From Craterostigma plantagineum (taxonomy: Eukaryota > Streptophyta > Magnoliopsida > Lamiales > Linderniaceae): a stretch of 64,000 nucleotides of DNA. The translations under genes were made by a program, and so were the position numbers. The notes beneath the pieces are model-generated. The model was not told where the DNA came from. It ran no database searches and saw only the letters and a list, made by a program, of their open reading frames with translations. Of this stretch, positions 46,992-58,904 are shown one piece after another. The stretch spans positions 62,001 to 126,000 of the forward strand of contig JAPQWV010000332.1 of NCBI GenBank assembly GCA_027422505.1, given 5' to 3'. Each line of letters opens with the position of its first letter. The stretch's first letter is position 1.

Positions 46992-47350
46992 GTCACGGAC
47001 AACTGCTTAAGCAGTCACGGCCATGACGTTCATACATATGCACACTGGAAGCAGTCACGGCCAGAGGCTTAAGCCATCACGGCCGTGACCACGAGAGATC
47101 TCGTATCGATCACTCTGCCCCACATCACGGCCAACTGCTTAAGCAGTCACGTGCGTGACCCAGCCCAGTGGAACTTACTGCCTGTTGTCACGGTCAATGG
47201 CTTAAGCCATCACGGCCGTGACCAAAAAAAAAAAAAAACTTAACCCGACCGCGTCACGGCCTATGACGTATACATCACGGCCGTGACCATGGCCAGAGGC
47301 GGACACTGCCTCACGTCACGACCAATACCTTTACAGGTCACGGCCGTGAC
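46992..47350 (+). promoter_or_regulatory. Six half-site-plus-palindrome modules between pol and ORF3 of Athila C
   Basis: Half-site then palindrome pairs lie at 46992/47014, 47054/47076, 47124/47146, 47187/47209, 47253/47274 and 47315/47337. The half-site is GTCACGG or a one-base variant; the palindrome is GTCACGGCCGTGAC or a variant with up to two changes. Gaps are 15, 15, 15, 15, 14 and 15 bp. The order is the inverse of that in the C LTR. In the first four modules the gap carries a second palindrome (CTGCTTAAGCAG or GGCTTAAGCC). A poly(A) run lies at about 47224-47238. A regulatory role is inferred. Confidence 0.7.
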
Positions 47351-47352
47351 GG

Positions 47353-48153
47353 TCACTGATTTAAGTACAAATCCGCCTTTTTCTTCTTTTTCTCCCTCTT
47401 TTCTCCCTCTCTCTCCAGTGATCCTTCATTCTCACCTCGCCATCACCACCCCAAACCACCACAATCCCCACAAATCGACGTAAAACGCCGCCCTACGCCG
47501 GTGAAACCACATTACCTTGAGTAATCCTCATTCCTAAGCTCGAAAGGTACGTTCTTTTTCTCACGTCTCTTCGGTTTTGATTCGCGAGATTTCGTGAATT
47601 TTCATAATATTTGGGCATGAATTACTTCATTCTTTGTGTTAAGAACAATGGGTCTATCATGGGCATGCGTAATTCATTGGATTTGATATCGAAATTCGAT
47701 TGCTACGACGAAGAACCCTAATTTTGAGATTGGGGCTTTTTGAAATTGGGACCCATTTTGTGTTTGACTTGCTCTATTATTGGTAGATACATGCTAGGAG
47801 CTCTTCAATCATGCTTAATGACGTGAATTGATGTTGAATTGCGACATGTTTACGAAGAACCCTAATTTTGATTTTGGGGCTTTTAAAAAATTAAGCCCAA
47901 TTTCGTGTTCTTCATGCTATTTTATGACATGCTATTGACATGTTGGGTATGCTTAATTTGTTGATTTGGAACATTAATCTTGGATTTGATATGCTTATCC
48001 CAACTTGCCCGCGACGTTTCGACAAAATACCGCTTTGAACTTTTGCACGTGATCGTGATTACTACATGTCTCCTGTCAATATTTTGGTCGAGTTAAGTTG
48101 CTTGCATTTATTTGCTATTTCCCTGAGCTCACATATGTTTTCGTACAGGTACT
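47353..48153 (+). promoter_or_regulatory. Leader of ORF3 with a probable 602-bp intron
   Basis: A CT-rich tract (47378-47420) follows the module cluster. A splice donor context CGAAAG/GTACGTTC (GT at 47547) and an acceptor TTTTCGTACAG (ending 48148) bound a T-rich 602-bp stretch that ends six bases before the ATG at 48154. This resembles the spliced leader of a plant gene. Related barley Athila-clade elements are known to express their env-like ORF from spliced RNA. No canonical TATA box was found. Confidence 0.5.
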
Positions 48154-49580
48154 ATGGGTAAAAGTCGCTCTTCAGCCTCACGTGACCCCGCCTCGCGTTC
48201 GCCCATCCGTCAAAGGCGACGCGGGCCCCCGCCGACAATGCTAGAAGCCATGGGCCAGTTCACTGACGAGGCCCAGACGACACGATACACCAGGCTGAAG
48301 GGAATAGAGTTCATAGCCATGGACCAGATCGACCACGAGACGCTGGTGAAGCACCACATCGACCAGCAGGTCGCCCAGTACTTATCACTCAGTGGATGGA
48401 ACACCTTCCTGGCCATCGACGAACCGGGGTACAAGGAACTCACCTTGGAGTTCCTTGCCACGTTCTCCTTTGACGAATACGGCGACCACAAAATCTGATT
48501 CCGGGCGTTCAACGAAGAGCAGATAGTGAGGGCCGACAATCTGTGCCATGCACTTGGAGTCCCAGAGCCCCGACACCGGTCCTTCGCGACTTACTTCGAT
48601 CAACCGGGCGGACGACAGGGGTGCTGGACTGACATCGCTCGACCTGGCGAGCCGGCATACAGCGCGAAGACGTCGAAGGCGTCTGCGCTGAGGAGCCCAG
48701 GCCGACGTCTGCGCTGAGGAGCCTAGGACTGCGCTATATTCACCGCCTCCTGACGACCTCGCTTACACCGAGGGGTGACTCACACGCAGCAGTCACCCTC
48801 CGCGATCTGTTTTACCTGACCCAGCTGCAGCGAGGCGAACGGATCAATTTAGGGATGGCGGTGGCCCACGCCTTCAGTGCTCAGGCGGAAGCACGACCCC
48901 ATGGCAAGATCGCCGTAGGCCCAATCATCACCAAGGTGATCAAGGGATTACGCTACTGGCCAGCGAATGCACCCGAGATGGAGGTAGTAGGCGGGCGTCA
49001 CCCGGTGAACGAGGAGATGCTTGTGAAGATGAAGATGCTCGTGAAGGCGCCCACCTGGACTCGCGCCAACAAGGTGTATATATGGCACGAGATGTATCGC
49101 GGCCAGACCGACCACGGAGCCATCCCCGACGACCAGCTCTACCTCGAGGGTCCCAACCCAGTGGAGACAGACACGACGACTGCAGGGCCCTCCTATTCCT
49201 CTGGCTACCATCAGGGAATAATCCGGCGTCGCCCTGTTCGCGTCAACGGCAGACCTCGAAGCACTGCGCCAGGATATGATGCGCATGAACGCCAAATCGC
49301 TACAGAGGGACGACGAGATCCGACGATACAACGAAGAGACTCGGCGCCGACAGAAAGAGTACGAGCGCAGAACGAAGAAGCCCACCGCCGTTACGATGCA
49401 GAACTGGAGCGCTATAACCAGGCCCTTCAAGCCATGGACACGGCGCTCAAGTATTCCCAACAGTCGATGGCTTTCCTGCGCCCGAGGCCACCTTCCGTTC
49501 TTTTAAACTTTTTTTCCTTCCCTTTTATCCTTTTTACGTTGGGGACAACGTCTGACTTAAGTGTGGGGAGGGGAATTTAG
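48154..49580 (+). pseudogene. Athila C third ORF (Athila ORF/env-like position), broken
   Basis: It begins MGKSRSSASRDPASRSP, with a basic N-terminus, and runs to a TGA at 48496-48498. The same protein then continues in other frames: FRAFNEEQIVRADNLCHALG-like, GCWTDIARPGEPAY, LRDLFYLTQLQRGERI, and the long piece 48855-49580 with MAVAHAFSAQAEARPHGKIA and KAPTWTRANKVYIWHEMY. The pattern and the place after pol match the Athila ORF1/env-position protein family, whose function is not known. No signal peptide or convincing membrane segment is visible except a hydrophobic end near 49,500-49,550. Several frame breaks make it dead. Confidence 0.7.
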
Positions 49581-50882
49581 TTGGAAAACTTACGTGAAAA
49601 TTTTAAATTTTTATGACGTTTCCGTGAGTCGTTGAGTTCGTTGGAAAGGCATGAATTACTGAATCAGGCATGATTGTTTGCGCTTATCTCGAGTTGGTCT
49701 GCATTTTATGAAATTCTGTGAGCAATTAGGATATGCATGACTGATTGAATCCTGTCTGCCTGAATAGATATAGCACTGTTTTGAGAGATCCGTACACATA
49801 ACCCTGTTTCGTGTGAGAAGTGAACCTGACGAGCTTATGCTCATTTTTCTTGGTTGTGTGACGTGCCTAGTCTATATCTAGCTGGAACTTGCCTGTCTGA
49901 TGCGTGTTGAAACAGTTTTCGTGCGCGAGTGTGAAAATGATGAGGGCATCAGGAATCAATTCCAGGGCCAAAAATTTTCTTAACCATGACGAACCCCATT
50001 AGTTAGCCACGTTGAGCCTGAGCCTATTCGTTGCTTACCTCGTATGTTATAGAAGCCACTGACCCGAATAAACCTCCAGAGATTTTATGAGCCTGAGTTG
50101 ATTAGAATAGAGCAGAAGTCGAACTTGAGAGTTACCATTTCAGTATTTGATTTGATGTTCCTCTCTGCTATTCATGAAATGACTCGTGCCTTACTTGACC
50201 GTTTTCTGAAATGACCCGATCCCTTGCATAAGCCTGCCCATAACCCTTTGGCAAGATATAGGTCTCGGTAATAAGTATCCCTAGGTACACGGCATTCGCT
50301 GTGACGATGTATTCTTTGCGATAAAAGCCGAACCTTGATGTTTTTAGGGAATAAGGGCAGTGCACAAAAGTAGAGCGTAACTAAGGTGAAAGGGCAGAAA
50401 ATGAAAGGAAACTGAGTTGAGAGGGTCGAGCAGAAAAGTCTAGGATTTCGGAGCGAGAACGTCGATCTTATGTTGGGACGTGTGACTGTCTGTTTGATCA
50501 TGCCGTGTTCTTTGATAATTTTTTATTACGTGTCCTAGCTCTAAGTTTAAGTGTTCATATGCGTGTCGCTTCATGATCTTTCGACCCGTTTCCCCCGAAA
50601 AGACCCCCAGATTTATACTTGTCACTTTGAATAGTAGACATACGATTAGCTTGCAAGTTTCCGGTAGGGGCTGGACTAGTGCACGAATTGAGCGACTCAT
50701 CATATGCCACCCTATACACTTGAGTGAATTGAGTGAACCCTTGTGAGGTATAGGTCTCGATTTGTAGCGCTAAAGAAGTTTAGGTTGACATGTGCAGGTC
50801 ATTAGTGCAGCGTCCATGATTGCTTGCTTGATTTCGTTTCGTGCTTTCTATGCTTTGATGATAAATTGCGAACAATCGTGCC
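49581..50882 (+). other. Non-coding 3' region of Athila C, truncated
   Basis: A purine tract, AAGTGTGGGGAGGGGAA (about 49558-49576), marks its start and resembles the tract at 59332 in family B. No coding sequence is supported. The expected last purine tract and 3' LTR of C are absent: at about 50883 the sequence jumps into the middle of a B LTR. Confidence 0.75.
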
Positions 50883-52126
50883 ATTATCCACTCAACCCAA
50901 AGACTTTTTGCCATGATCCAACCATATTTGGGCCTTTATGATTGGATGATTTTCATCAAATTTGAAGACCTATTACGGGAGGAATCCAGCCCAGCTTAGT
51001 TAACTTGGTCCTTTGGAGTTTTAATCACTTCAAACCAAACATATGAGATAAGAAGAGATAAGAACGGCTGAACATACAAGTTCATCTCACATCGAGCCAA
51101 CAGATCAAGATCGCTACGCACTGCTCGAGGAAGAAAAAACAAGAAAAAGAGAGATACGCATACTGATCTTGTGGCTGCGCAAGATATCCTAAGCTGTACT
51201 TGTCGTTGAAATAAGAAAGCGATGGATCCGATCATTCACTATATAAGAGATCGAGCTAGAGTGAGTGAGGGATCATCTGTACTTTTCATCTTTATATTTT
51301 TCTATTTTATAGAGCGTAGCAAAGAACCTGTTATGTCATTTTTCATCGTCGTTTTGATTGTCAAACACTTTGATTTTCATATATTTTATGTTATTGATCT
51401 TGAGTTAATATTGATTTTCGTACTTTGAGGGAGAAAGGGGAAGTAGCTCAAATCCTTCACTGAACACCCATGTGTTTTGTTCACCTCAACCCACAGCACA
51501 CACCTCACACTTCACGCAAACACCTCTCGGCTCCAAAGCTCCCTCACTCATAGCTCGCTCACCAAGTGCTCGATCAAATCACTCAACGAGGAACAAGAAT
51601 ATAATCAGCCAATTTCAGGGAAGATATGAAGTTTCTCTGTGCGCTGTCGGCGAAGAGTAGAAAGAATTTAGGTTTTATTTGCTAGGTCGTAAGTTTATCT
51701 CTATATGTCTCGTGATTTCATTAGAAATTATTAATTTTAATTGCGCTTTGAGATTTGATTAATATGTTTAGTGACTACTGTTTTATCCTTGTTAGTTTCG
51801 TTATTTTTTTTAGTTCACTATGCATTAAAAAAACTCACCAAAACCCCCCTTAATGTTATTGCTAATATTATAAATATTATTATCGTTATTACCCTTAATA
51901 TTATTACTATTATTAACATTATTATAATTACTATTATTATTAATATTCTTATTATTACCACTATTATTATTATTATTTATTATTATTATTATTATTATTA
52001 TCGATCGAGCTTGAAATTATAAGTAAATCAACCATTTTCCCTGTGGAGACGATCCCTACTGTCGCTATACTCGTGTTTAGTGAATAAAGGTAATTAATTT
52101 ATTTTTGGCCGTTTTCGACGCGACCA
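50883..52126 (+). repeat. Athila B LTR, 5'-truncated duplicate
   Basis: Starts ATTATCCACTCAACCC, matching the 3' LTR from about 60845, so about 212 bp of the LTR start are missing. It ends GACGCGACCA and is followed by the PBS at 52132-52149. A 56-bp stretch found in the 3' LTR near 61,607-61,662 is absent here. The ATT-rich microsatellite is at 51844-52008. Confidence 0.92.
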
Positions 52127-52218
52127 AATTTTGGCGCCGTTGCCGGGGAAGGTGGTGTCTATTGATTTACTTTCTATTACTTCTATTTTTAATTCGATTT
52201 TTTTTATTGTTCTAGTTT

Positions 52219-52578
52219 ATGCCTCGATCTTCTCGAACAGGTATACTAATATTTGATCCAGAAATCGAGAGAACCGCGAGGGCGAATCGAAAGGCAAAAA
52301 GGGAAAAGGATTCCACTATATCAATATCCAGCACGAAGTCCGAACAAGAATCTTTCGCAAGCGATATGGAGGAAACCGAAATCAGCTACCAATCCGTCTT
52401 ACGTTGAGGGATATGGCTACGCCGGATGTTAATCAACGGCCGCTTTGCATTGAATTTCCCATTCTTCAAACACCTTTCGAATTAAAATCAGGATTAATTC
52501 ATTTACTTCCTACTTTTCATGGTAACGCAGGTGAAGATCCGCACAAGCACTTGATGGAGTTTCACATGGTTTGCTCAA
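52219..52578 (+). pseudogene. Athila B gag, 5' part, copy 2
   Basis: A near-identical duplicate of 39347-39717, with a small deletion near 52,380 that shifts the frame. It ends at the duplication CTCAA (52574-52578), where the second C LTR begins. After that LTR the gag frame picks up again at 53987. Confidence 0.88.
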
Positions 52579-53981
52579 TGATAAACGTATTTTAATGCGT
52601 TTATCATAGTATTTATTTGGGGTATAATAGAACTTTAGCAATGAATTTATGCATTTATTCGGCATATTTACACTTATTCTTATGTTGAAGGAGCTTAGGA
52701 CGAGTTTCGTGCGAAAACGAGCGAAAACGAGGCAAATCGGTGCAAAAATGAAGAACAATGCCGGGTGTCACAGCCGTGACACCCTATGCACTTGGCCGTG
52801 ACACCCACCAGAGGCCGAAGTAGAAGACACTGCCTAAGGTCACGGCCGTGACGGACCTTGCACCAAGCCGTGACAGGAGGCAGAGAGTTCGATAGATGAT
52901 GGTCACGGCCGTGACAGACCCTGCACCAAGCCGTGACACTTGGCAGAGAGTCGAGCGATTTGAGTCGGCGATGGTCACGGCCGTGACGGCCCATGTCCCA
53001 GGCCGTGACCTTGACGTGAATTGTTATAAAAAGCCCAAATTCGACCCAGAAAGGGCACAACTTACCAGAGATCAATTCCCAACCATCCAGAGACGAAAAT
53101 AGGGCGAAAAGAACAGGAAATCCCGTCCCCGAGCGCAAGAGACGGATCAACGAAGAATTCACGCCGAATTAACGAAGAACGAAGATCTTGCCACGAGATC
53201 ACCTCAGATTCATCAGTAGGAAAGCTCATGAGTTCTTCATCTTTATCTTCTAATTCTCTAGTTGTTTCTCCTTCAATTATGAGTAGCTAAATCTCTTTTG
53301 TGTTTGGGATTGGATGAACGCTAGGATATTTCGTAGTTAAGACGTATATTATCGTGACTTTGTGTTTTTGACTATTTATCGTTCTATGAATATGTTTCGT
53401 CACTTTAATATGTCTATGTGTTGAAGTGATCGTGTGGAAAAACGTTTAGGGCGACAGCTAAGAAACGTTTAGGCCGTTCATAGAAGATAGGATTCGAGTA
53501 TAGGGCGAAAGCAAATACTCGATCCTCGCCGTTAGTAATTATTGAATTTTAGATCCCCGCGAGCATTTACGGCGACAGCAAATCCGCGAGCGGGTAGGAA
53601 ATTACTGCGATCTAGTCTTATCACTTAGGAACGATTTCATTGTCTTAGCCGATAATTCCTAGCAGGATTCGAATCCCGAGCACGTCTTTACCATCTGAAA
53701 ACTCTCGTATCAGTTAGTCGCGTTCTTTGAATTTCTGGTTGATTTAGGAGCGGTCTGTTAGGTTAAGTCGTCAAACAATTTGCGTATTTTATTTAGGTTA
53801 AATATCGAGTCGATAGGTCATTACTAGTACTTGATTTATTCCTCGTGTTCGATACTCGCTTACTCACTTACTGCACTACAAACGATAGGTCCACTGCCAA
53901 TCGCACGTCGATGATAGTAATTTAGTATTCATTTTAATTATTACTTGTCGCACTTTTCATTCACACACCACGTGTCGATCA
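52579..53981 (+). repeat. Athila C LTR, copy 2
   Basis: Starts TGATAAACG and ends GTGTCGATCA, 1,403 bp, with the exact duplication CTCAA on both sides (52574-52578 and 53982-53986). No PBS follows; gag of family B does. By itself it has the form of a solo or 3' LTR of the nested C element. Confidence 0.93.
52767..53009 (+). promoter_or_regulatory. Palindrome modules of C LTR copy 2
   Basis: The same four modules as at 39896-40135. The first palindrome has one change (GTCACAGCCGTGAC, 52767-52780; half-site 52796) and the last is intact (52974-52987; half-site 53003). Both gaps are 15 bp. Confidence 0.75.
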
Positions 53982-53986
53982 CTCAA

Positions 53987-54903
53987 CCATGAAGCCAAAC
54001 GGGGTCACAGAAGATCAAATAAGTCTTCGCGCGTTTCCGTTCTCGCTGGCGGATCATGCAAAAAACTGGTTATATTACTTACCATCGGGTTCAATTACTA
54101 CGTGGGCCGAACTTAAAAAATAATTTCTTGCAAAATTTTTCCCTTCATCTCGTGCCGCTAACATTCGGAAGGAGATATATGGGATTCGACAAATGATCGC
54201 AGAAACTCTGCACGAATACTGGGAAAGATTCAAGAGGTTGTGCGCAAGCTGTCCATATCACCAAATTTCAGAATTGGCGCTTATCCAATATTTCTACGAA
54301 GGATTGCTACCCATGGAGAGAAACATGATTGATGCAGCAAGTGGAGGAGCGCTGGTCGATAAATCGGCAGACGAGGCATGTCGGCTTATCTCAAGTATGG
54401 CTACAAATGCACAACAATTTGGAACACGTCAAGACGTAGGCCAACACATGATGAACGAGGTAAATACTACGTTTGAGCAAAAATAGATTCGCTAACATCT
54501 CTTGTGGAAAAACTTGTGATTGGAAAAACGAGTCATGTAAAGGCTTGTGGTATATGTATTTGCTGGACATGCAACAACAAATTGTCCTTCACTTCAATTT
54601 GACCCTAGCGAGCAAGCCAATGCAATTGGAGGATACACAGGACCATCTCAAAGACGCTATGATCCATACTCGAGTCAATACAATCCCGGATGGCGTGACC
54701 ACCCCAATCTGAGTTATGGAAATCGACCGCCAGGTTTTACGCAGCAAGCACCAAGACCACCAAATCCTCCACAACAAGCCGCACCATCAAAACCAGGTAT
54801 GTCTTTGGAGGATATTGTTAAGAATTTAGCAACTAGTATTGCCATTTTTCAACAGGAAACTCGATTGAGCATTAACGAAATGCGCCAAGCATGCACAATT
54901 TAG
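53987..54903 (+). pseudogene. Athila B gag, 3' part
   Basis: Continues after the C LTR with MKPNGVTEDQISLRAFPFSL and ADHAKNWLYYLPSGSITTWA, then a TAA at about 54,120. Further pieces are 54193-54486 (HEYWERFKRLCASCPYHQ, YEGLLPMERNMIDAASGG) and 54547-54903 (FAGHATTNCPS, a decayed zinc knuckle, followed by a proline- and glutamine-rich stretch). These are Ty3/Athila Gag features. The stop and frame changes make it non-functional. Confidence 0.9.
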
Positions 54904-54910
54904 AAAGCAA

Positions 54911-56479
54911 GTGTCTCAACTCGCAGCACAAATGGGTCAAATGCAGAACGAGAAAGGAAAACTACCGGCCCAAGTGGAGATCAACCCAAGAGAGAATGTG
55001 AGTATTATGACTCTTCGAAACGGGAAAGAGATCGGTCAACCTAATCATGACGAAGTTTCCATAAAAACCCCAAGAGAAGATAAGACTAAAGACCATGCAA
55101 AGAAGGTAAGTAATGATTCTGTTTTCGATAAACCTAATATTGTTATTCCTCCACCTTTTTCTGGAAGGTTTGCTAGGGTGAAACAAGAAGAAGGGGAAAA
55201 GAGAATAATGGAGACCTTCAGCAAAGTCGAGATCAACATTCCACTTTTGGATGCTATCAAGCAAATCCCACGCTACGCAAAATTTTTAAAGGAAATGTGC
55301 TCGAACAAAAGGAAACACAAAGCCGAAGGAAAAATCCTAGTAAGTGACAATGTTTCCGCTGCGCTTCAACGAAAACTTCCCCAAAAGTGTAAGGACCCAG
55401 GTATGTTTGCTATCTCAGTTACTATAGGGACACGAGAAATAAATAATGCCATGTTAGACTTAGGAGCTTCAATCAATGTTATGCCATTATCATTGTTCAA
55501 TGAGATGAGTATGGGACCTCTTATGTGCACCGGTATTTGTATTCAATTAGCAAATAGGTCCATTATTTATCCCGAAGGATTGGTTGAAGATGTGTTAGTA
55601 AAATGTGGTGAATTTATTTTTCCAGCTGATTTTTATATAGTAGACATGGGTAATGAGCATGCAATTGATTCTGCTGTTATTTTATTAGGTCGATCATTCA
55701 TGAAAACGGCTAAAACAAAGATAGACGTTGATTCAGGAACTCTTACTTTTGAGTTTGATGGTGAAAAACTTACTATGAATGTGTTTGATGCAATGAAATA
55801 TCCTGATGAACCTGAATCCGTTAGTATAATTGATGCATTTGTTCGAGATGATTTTGAGCGTAATTTCACTAACGATACACTCGACTATGTAATTAAGAAT
55901 AGCAAAACAGAAAAAGATTTGCATTTTGAAGTGGATCCAGATATCAGAAACGCGCTCATGACACTACACGCTCTTCTGGAATCTCACAATCAATCAGGTA
56001 AGAACACTCTTTCATTGCCTATTCCTAACGCAAAAATTGTTCCTTCTGTAGAGCAGGCACCTACTTTGGAGTTGAAAGATCTACCAAAACATCTCAAGTA
56101 CTGCTATTTGGGAGATGGAGAAACTTTGCCAGTAATTATTGCAAATGACTTGTCCACCACACAAGAGGAGAAATTGATACGCGTCTTGAAGGAATACAAG
56201 AGCGCGATAGCATGGACTTTGGCCGACATCAAAGGAATAAGCCCCTCGATATGCATGCACAGGATCTTACTTGAACTAGATTTTAAGCCGATACGGGAAC
56301 CACAACGCAAGCTCAATCCAGCCATGAAAGAGGTAGTTATGAAAGAAATAATTAAATTATTAGATATGGGAATTATATTTCCAATATCCGATAGCCAATG
56401 GATAAGTCCAGTTCATGTTGTTCCTAAGAAATCTGGTTTCTCACTTGTGAAAATGATAAAAATGAATTGGTACCAATGA
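54911..56479 (+). pseudogene. Athila B protease and start of RT
   Basis: A 522-codon frame. It opens MSQLAAQMGQMQNEKGKLPA (Gag C-terminus) and holds PRYAKFLKEMCSNKRKHK, the protease site MLDLGASINVMPLSLFNEM and LLGRSFMKTAKTKIDVD. The RT opening follows ([36 protein letters not shown]). A shift at about 56,450-56,480 moves RT to the next frame. Codon use is AT-rich, unlike family C. Confidence 0.92.
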
Positions 56480-58904
56480 GATTACAGACGTGTTGGCGCA
56501 TGTGCATTCATTTTCGTAAGTTAAATGTGGCTACCCGAAAGGATCATTTTCCACTACCTTTCATTGATCAAATGCTAGAAAGACTGGCAGATAAGTCTTT
56601 CTTTTGTTTCCTCGATGAATTTTCTGGTTATTATCAAATTGTCGTGGCACCCGAGGATCAAGAGAAAACTACTTTCACATGTCCCTTTGGCACATTTGCA
56701 TATCGTCGCATGCCTTTTGGTTTATGTAATGCTCCTGGTAAATTTCAACGATGCATGATGAGTATATTTTCTGATTTAATCGAAACTTGCATTGAAATAT
56801 TCATGGATGATGTCACCGTTTATGGAGACTCGTTTGATCATTGCCTTGGTAATCTAGTAGAAGTACTCAAACGATGCATTGACAAAAATCTTGTGCTTAA
56901 CTACGAAAAATGTCACTTTATGGCTAAGGAAGGAATAGTTTTAGGACATGTAGTTTCATCAAGAGGAATTGAAGTAGACAAGGCTAAGGTCGATTTGATC
57001 TCTAATTTGCCATACCCCACTAATGTTCGAGAAATTCAAAGTTTTCTTGGTCATGCAGGATTTTACATGAGATTTACTAAGGATTTCTCAAAGATCGCTC
57101 AACCGATGTCAAGACTACTTCAGAATGACATACCATTCAATTTCGAGGACGACTGTAAAGAGGCGTTTAACAAGCTGAAATTGTTACTCACTACTGCACC
57201 GATAATCCAACCCCCGAATTGGGAGTTACCATTCGAGCTCATGTGTGATGCAAGTAAATATGCCGTTGGGGCTGTGCTTGGACAAAAAGACGGAAGAAAA
57301 AGCCACGTCATTTATTATGCGTCGAAAACTCTCGATTCGGCACAATGCAACTATACCACAACTGAAAAAGAGCTTTTATCTATTGTTTTTGCATTCGATA
57401 AATTTAGGTCTTATTTACTGGGATCTAAGGTTATTGTTTATTCTGATCATGCAGCTCTTAAATATTTATTGTCGAAGGAGTCAAAACCGCGCCTAATACT
57501 ATGGATATTATTACTTCAGGAGTTTGATTGGGAGATCAAGGATCGCAAAGGCGTGAAAAACTCTGTGGCGGACCATTTGAGCCGTTTGATTGGTGACGAA
57601 GAGCCACTGCCAATTTCTGAAATATTTCCAGATGAGCAACTATTTCGTCTTCAAGGTAAGGAATATCAAGAACCCTGGTTTGCTGATATAGTTAATTACT
57701 TGGTAAGTGGTGTTTTACCTTCACATTTGAGCTCGTCAAGGAAAAGTAAAATTAAAAGCGACTCTAAATATTATATGTGGGATGAGCCATACTTGTGGAA
57801 AATAGGTTCAGATCAAATCATTCGTAGGTGCATTGCAAATGATGAAATTAATGATATACTTACTCATTGTCATACATATGCATGTGGAGGACATTTTGGA
57901 CCTAAGCGAACTGCTAGAAAAATTTTAGATTGTGGTTTTTATTGGGAAACTATTTTCAAAGATGCTTCTTTATTTTGCAAGAGTTGTCCTAATTGTCAAA
58001 GAGCGGGTACAATTTCTTTTAGGGATGAGATGCCACAAAATTCTATTTTAGTTTGTGAAATTTTCGATGTATGGGGAATGGATTTTATGGGTCCTTTTCC
58101 AAGCTCATTTGGCTTTCTTTATATCTTGCTTGCCGTTGATTATGTATCGAAATGGGTAGAAGCAAAGGCTACCCGAACTAACGATTCTAAAGTTGTTGTA
58201 GGATTTCTTAAATCAAACATCTTTAGTAGGTTCGGAGTTCCTCGCGCAATTATAAGCGACCAAGGCACGCATTTTTGCAATCGCACGGTGGAAGCGCTCA
58301 TGCGCAAATACGGAGTACATCATCGATTGGCCACTACTTATCACCAACAAACAAACGGACAAGCTGAAGTTTCAAATAGGGAGGTCAAGAATATTTTGGA
58401 GAAAACCGTGAACCCGAATCGTAAGGATTGGAGCTTGCGATTAGACGATGCACTTTGGGCGTATCGTACTGCTTTTAAAACTCCAATCAGAATGTCGCCG
58501 TATCGCCTAATTTTCGGTAAGATGTGTCATTTACCTGTTGAAATTGAACATCGTGCTTTTTGGGCAGTGAAACAGTGCAACATGGAGTCCACAAAAGCAG
58601 GTGAGGAGCGAAAATTTCAGCTACAGGAACTTGAAGAAATTCGCCTAGAAGCTATGAGAATGCGAGAATGTACAAGGAACGCACGAAGCAATTTCACGAC
58701 AAACTCCTACATAAAAAAGAATTCATGGTAGGTCAAAAAGTTCTCCTTTACAATTCAAGGCTGAAATTCATGCCAGGTAAGCTCAAATCTCGTTGGATGG
58801 GACCATATATTGTTAAAAATATTTTTTCAAACGGCGTTATTGAAATTGAGTGCATATCTACTAACAAGAGTTTCAAGGTAAATGGTCATAGGCTTAAACC
58901 GTAG
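56467..58904 (+). pseudogene. Athila B RT, RNase H and integrase
   Basis: A 754-codon frame (56467-58731) carries RT ([57 protein letters not shown]), RNase H ([29 protein letters not shown]) and the whole integrase ([55 protein letters not shown]). The last part, with KLKSRWMGPYIVKNIFSNGV, is in the next frame (58668-58904). It is the best preserved pol in the window: catalytic residues are present and only the two end shifts break it. Confidence 0.93.

Noticed and set aside
46985..47352. Regularly spaced palindromic repeats resembling a CRISPR array
   Set aside because: This is a plant retrotransposon. The units are a palindrome plus half-site with 15-bp spacing, not 25-40 bp repeats with unique spacers, and no cas gene is present.
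49500..49560. A membrane anchor for an envelope protein at the end of ORF3
   Set aside because: The hydrophobic stretch comes from a T-rich region after several frame breaks, so it may not be in the real frame.
50857..50882. TGATAAATTGCGA at the end of Athila C, similar to the start of a B LTR
   Set aside because: The match fades after about 13 bases and no purine tract precedes it, so I treat it as chance rather than a real LTR start.
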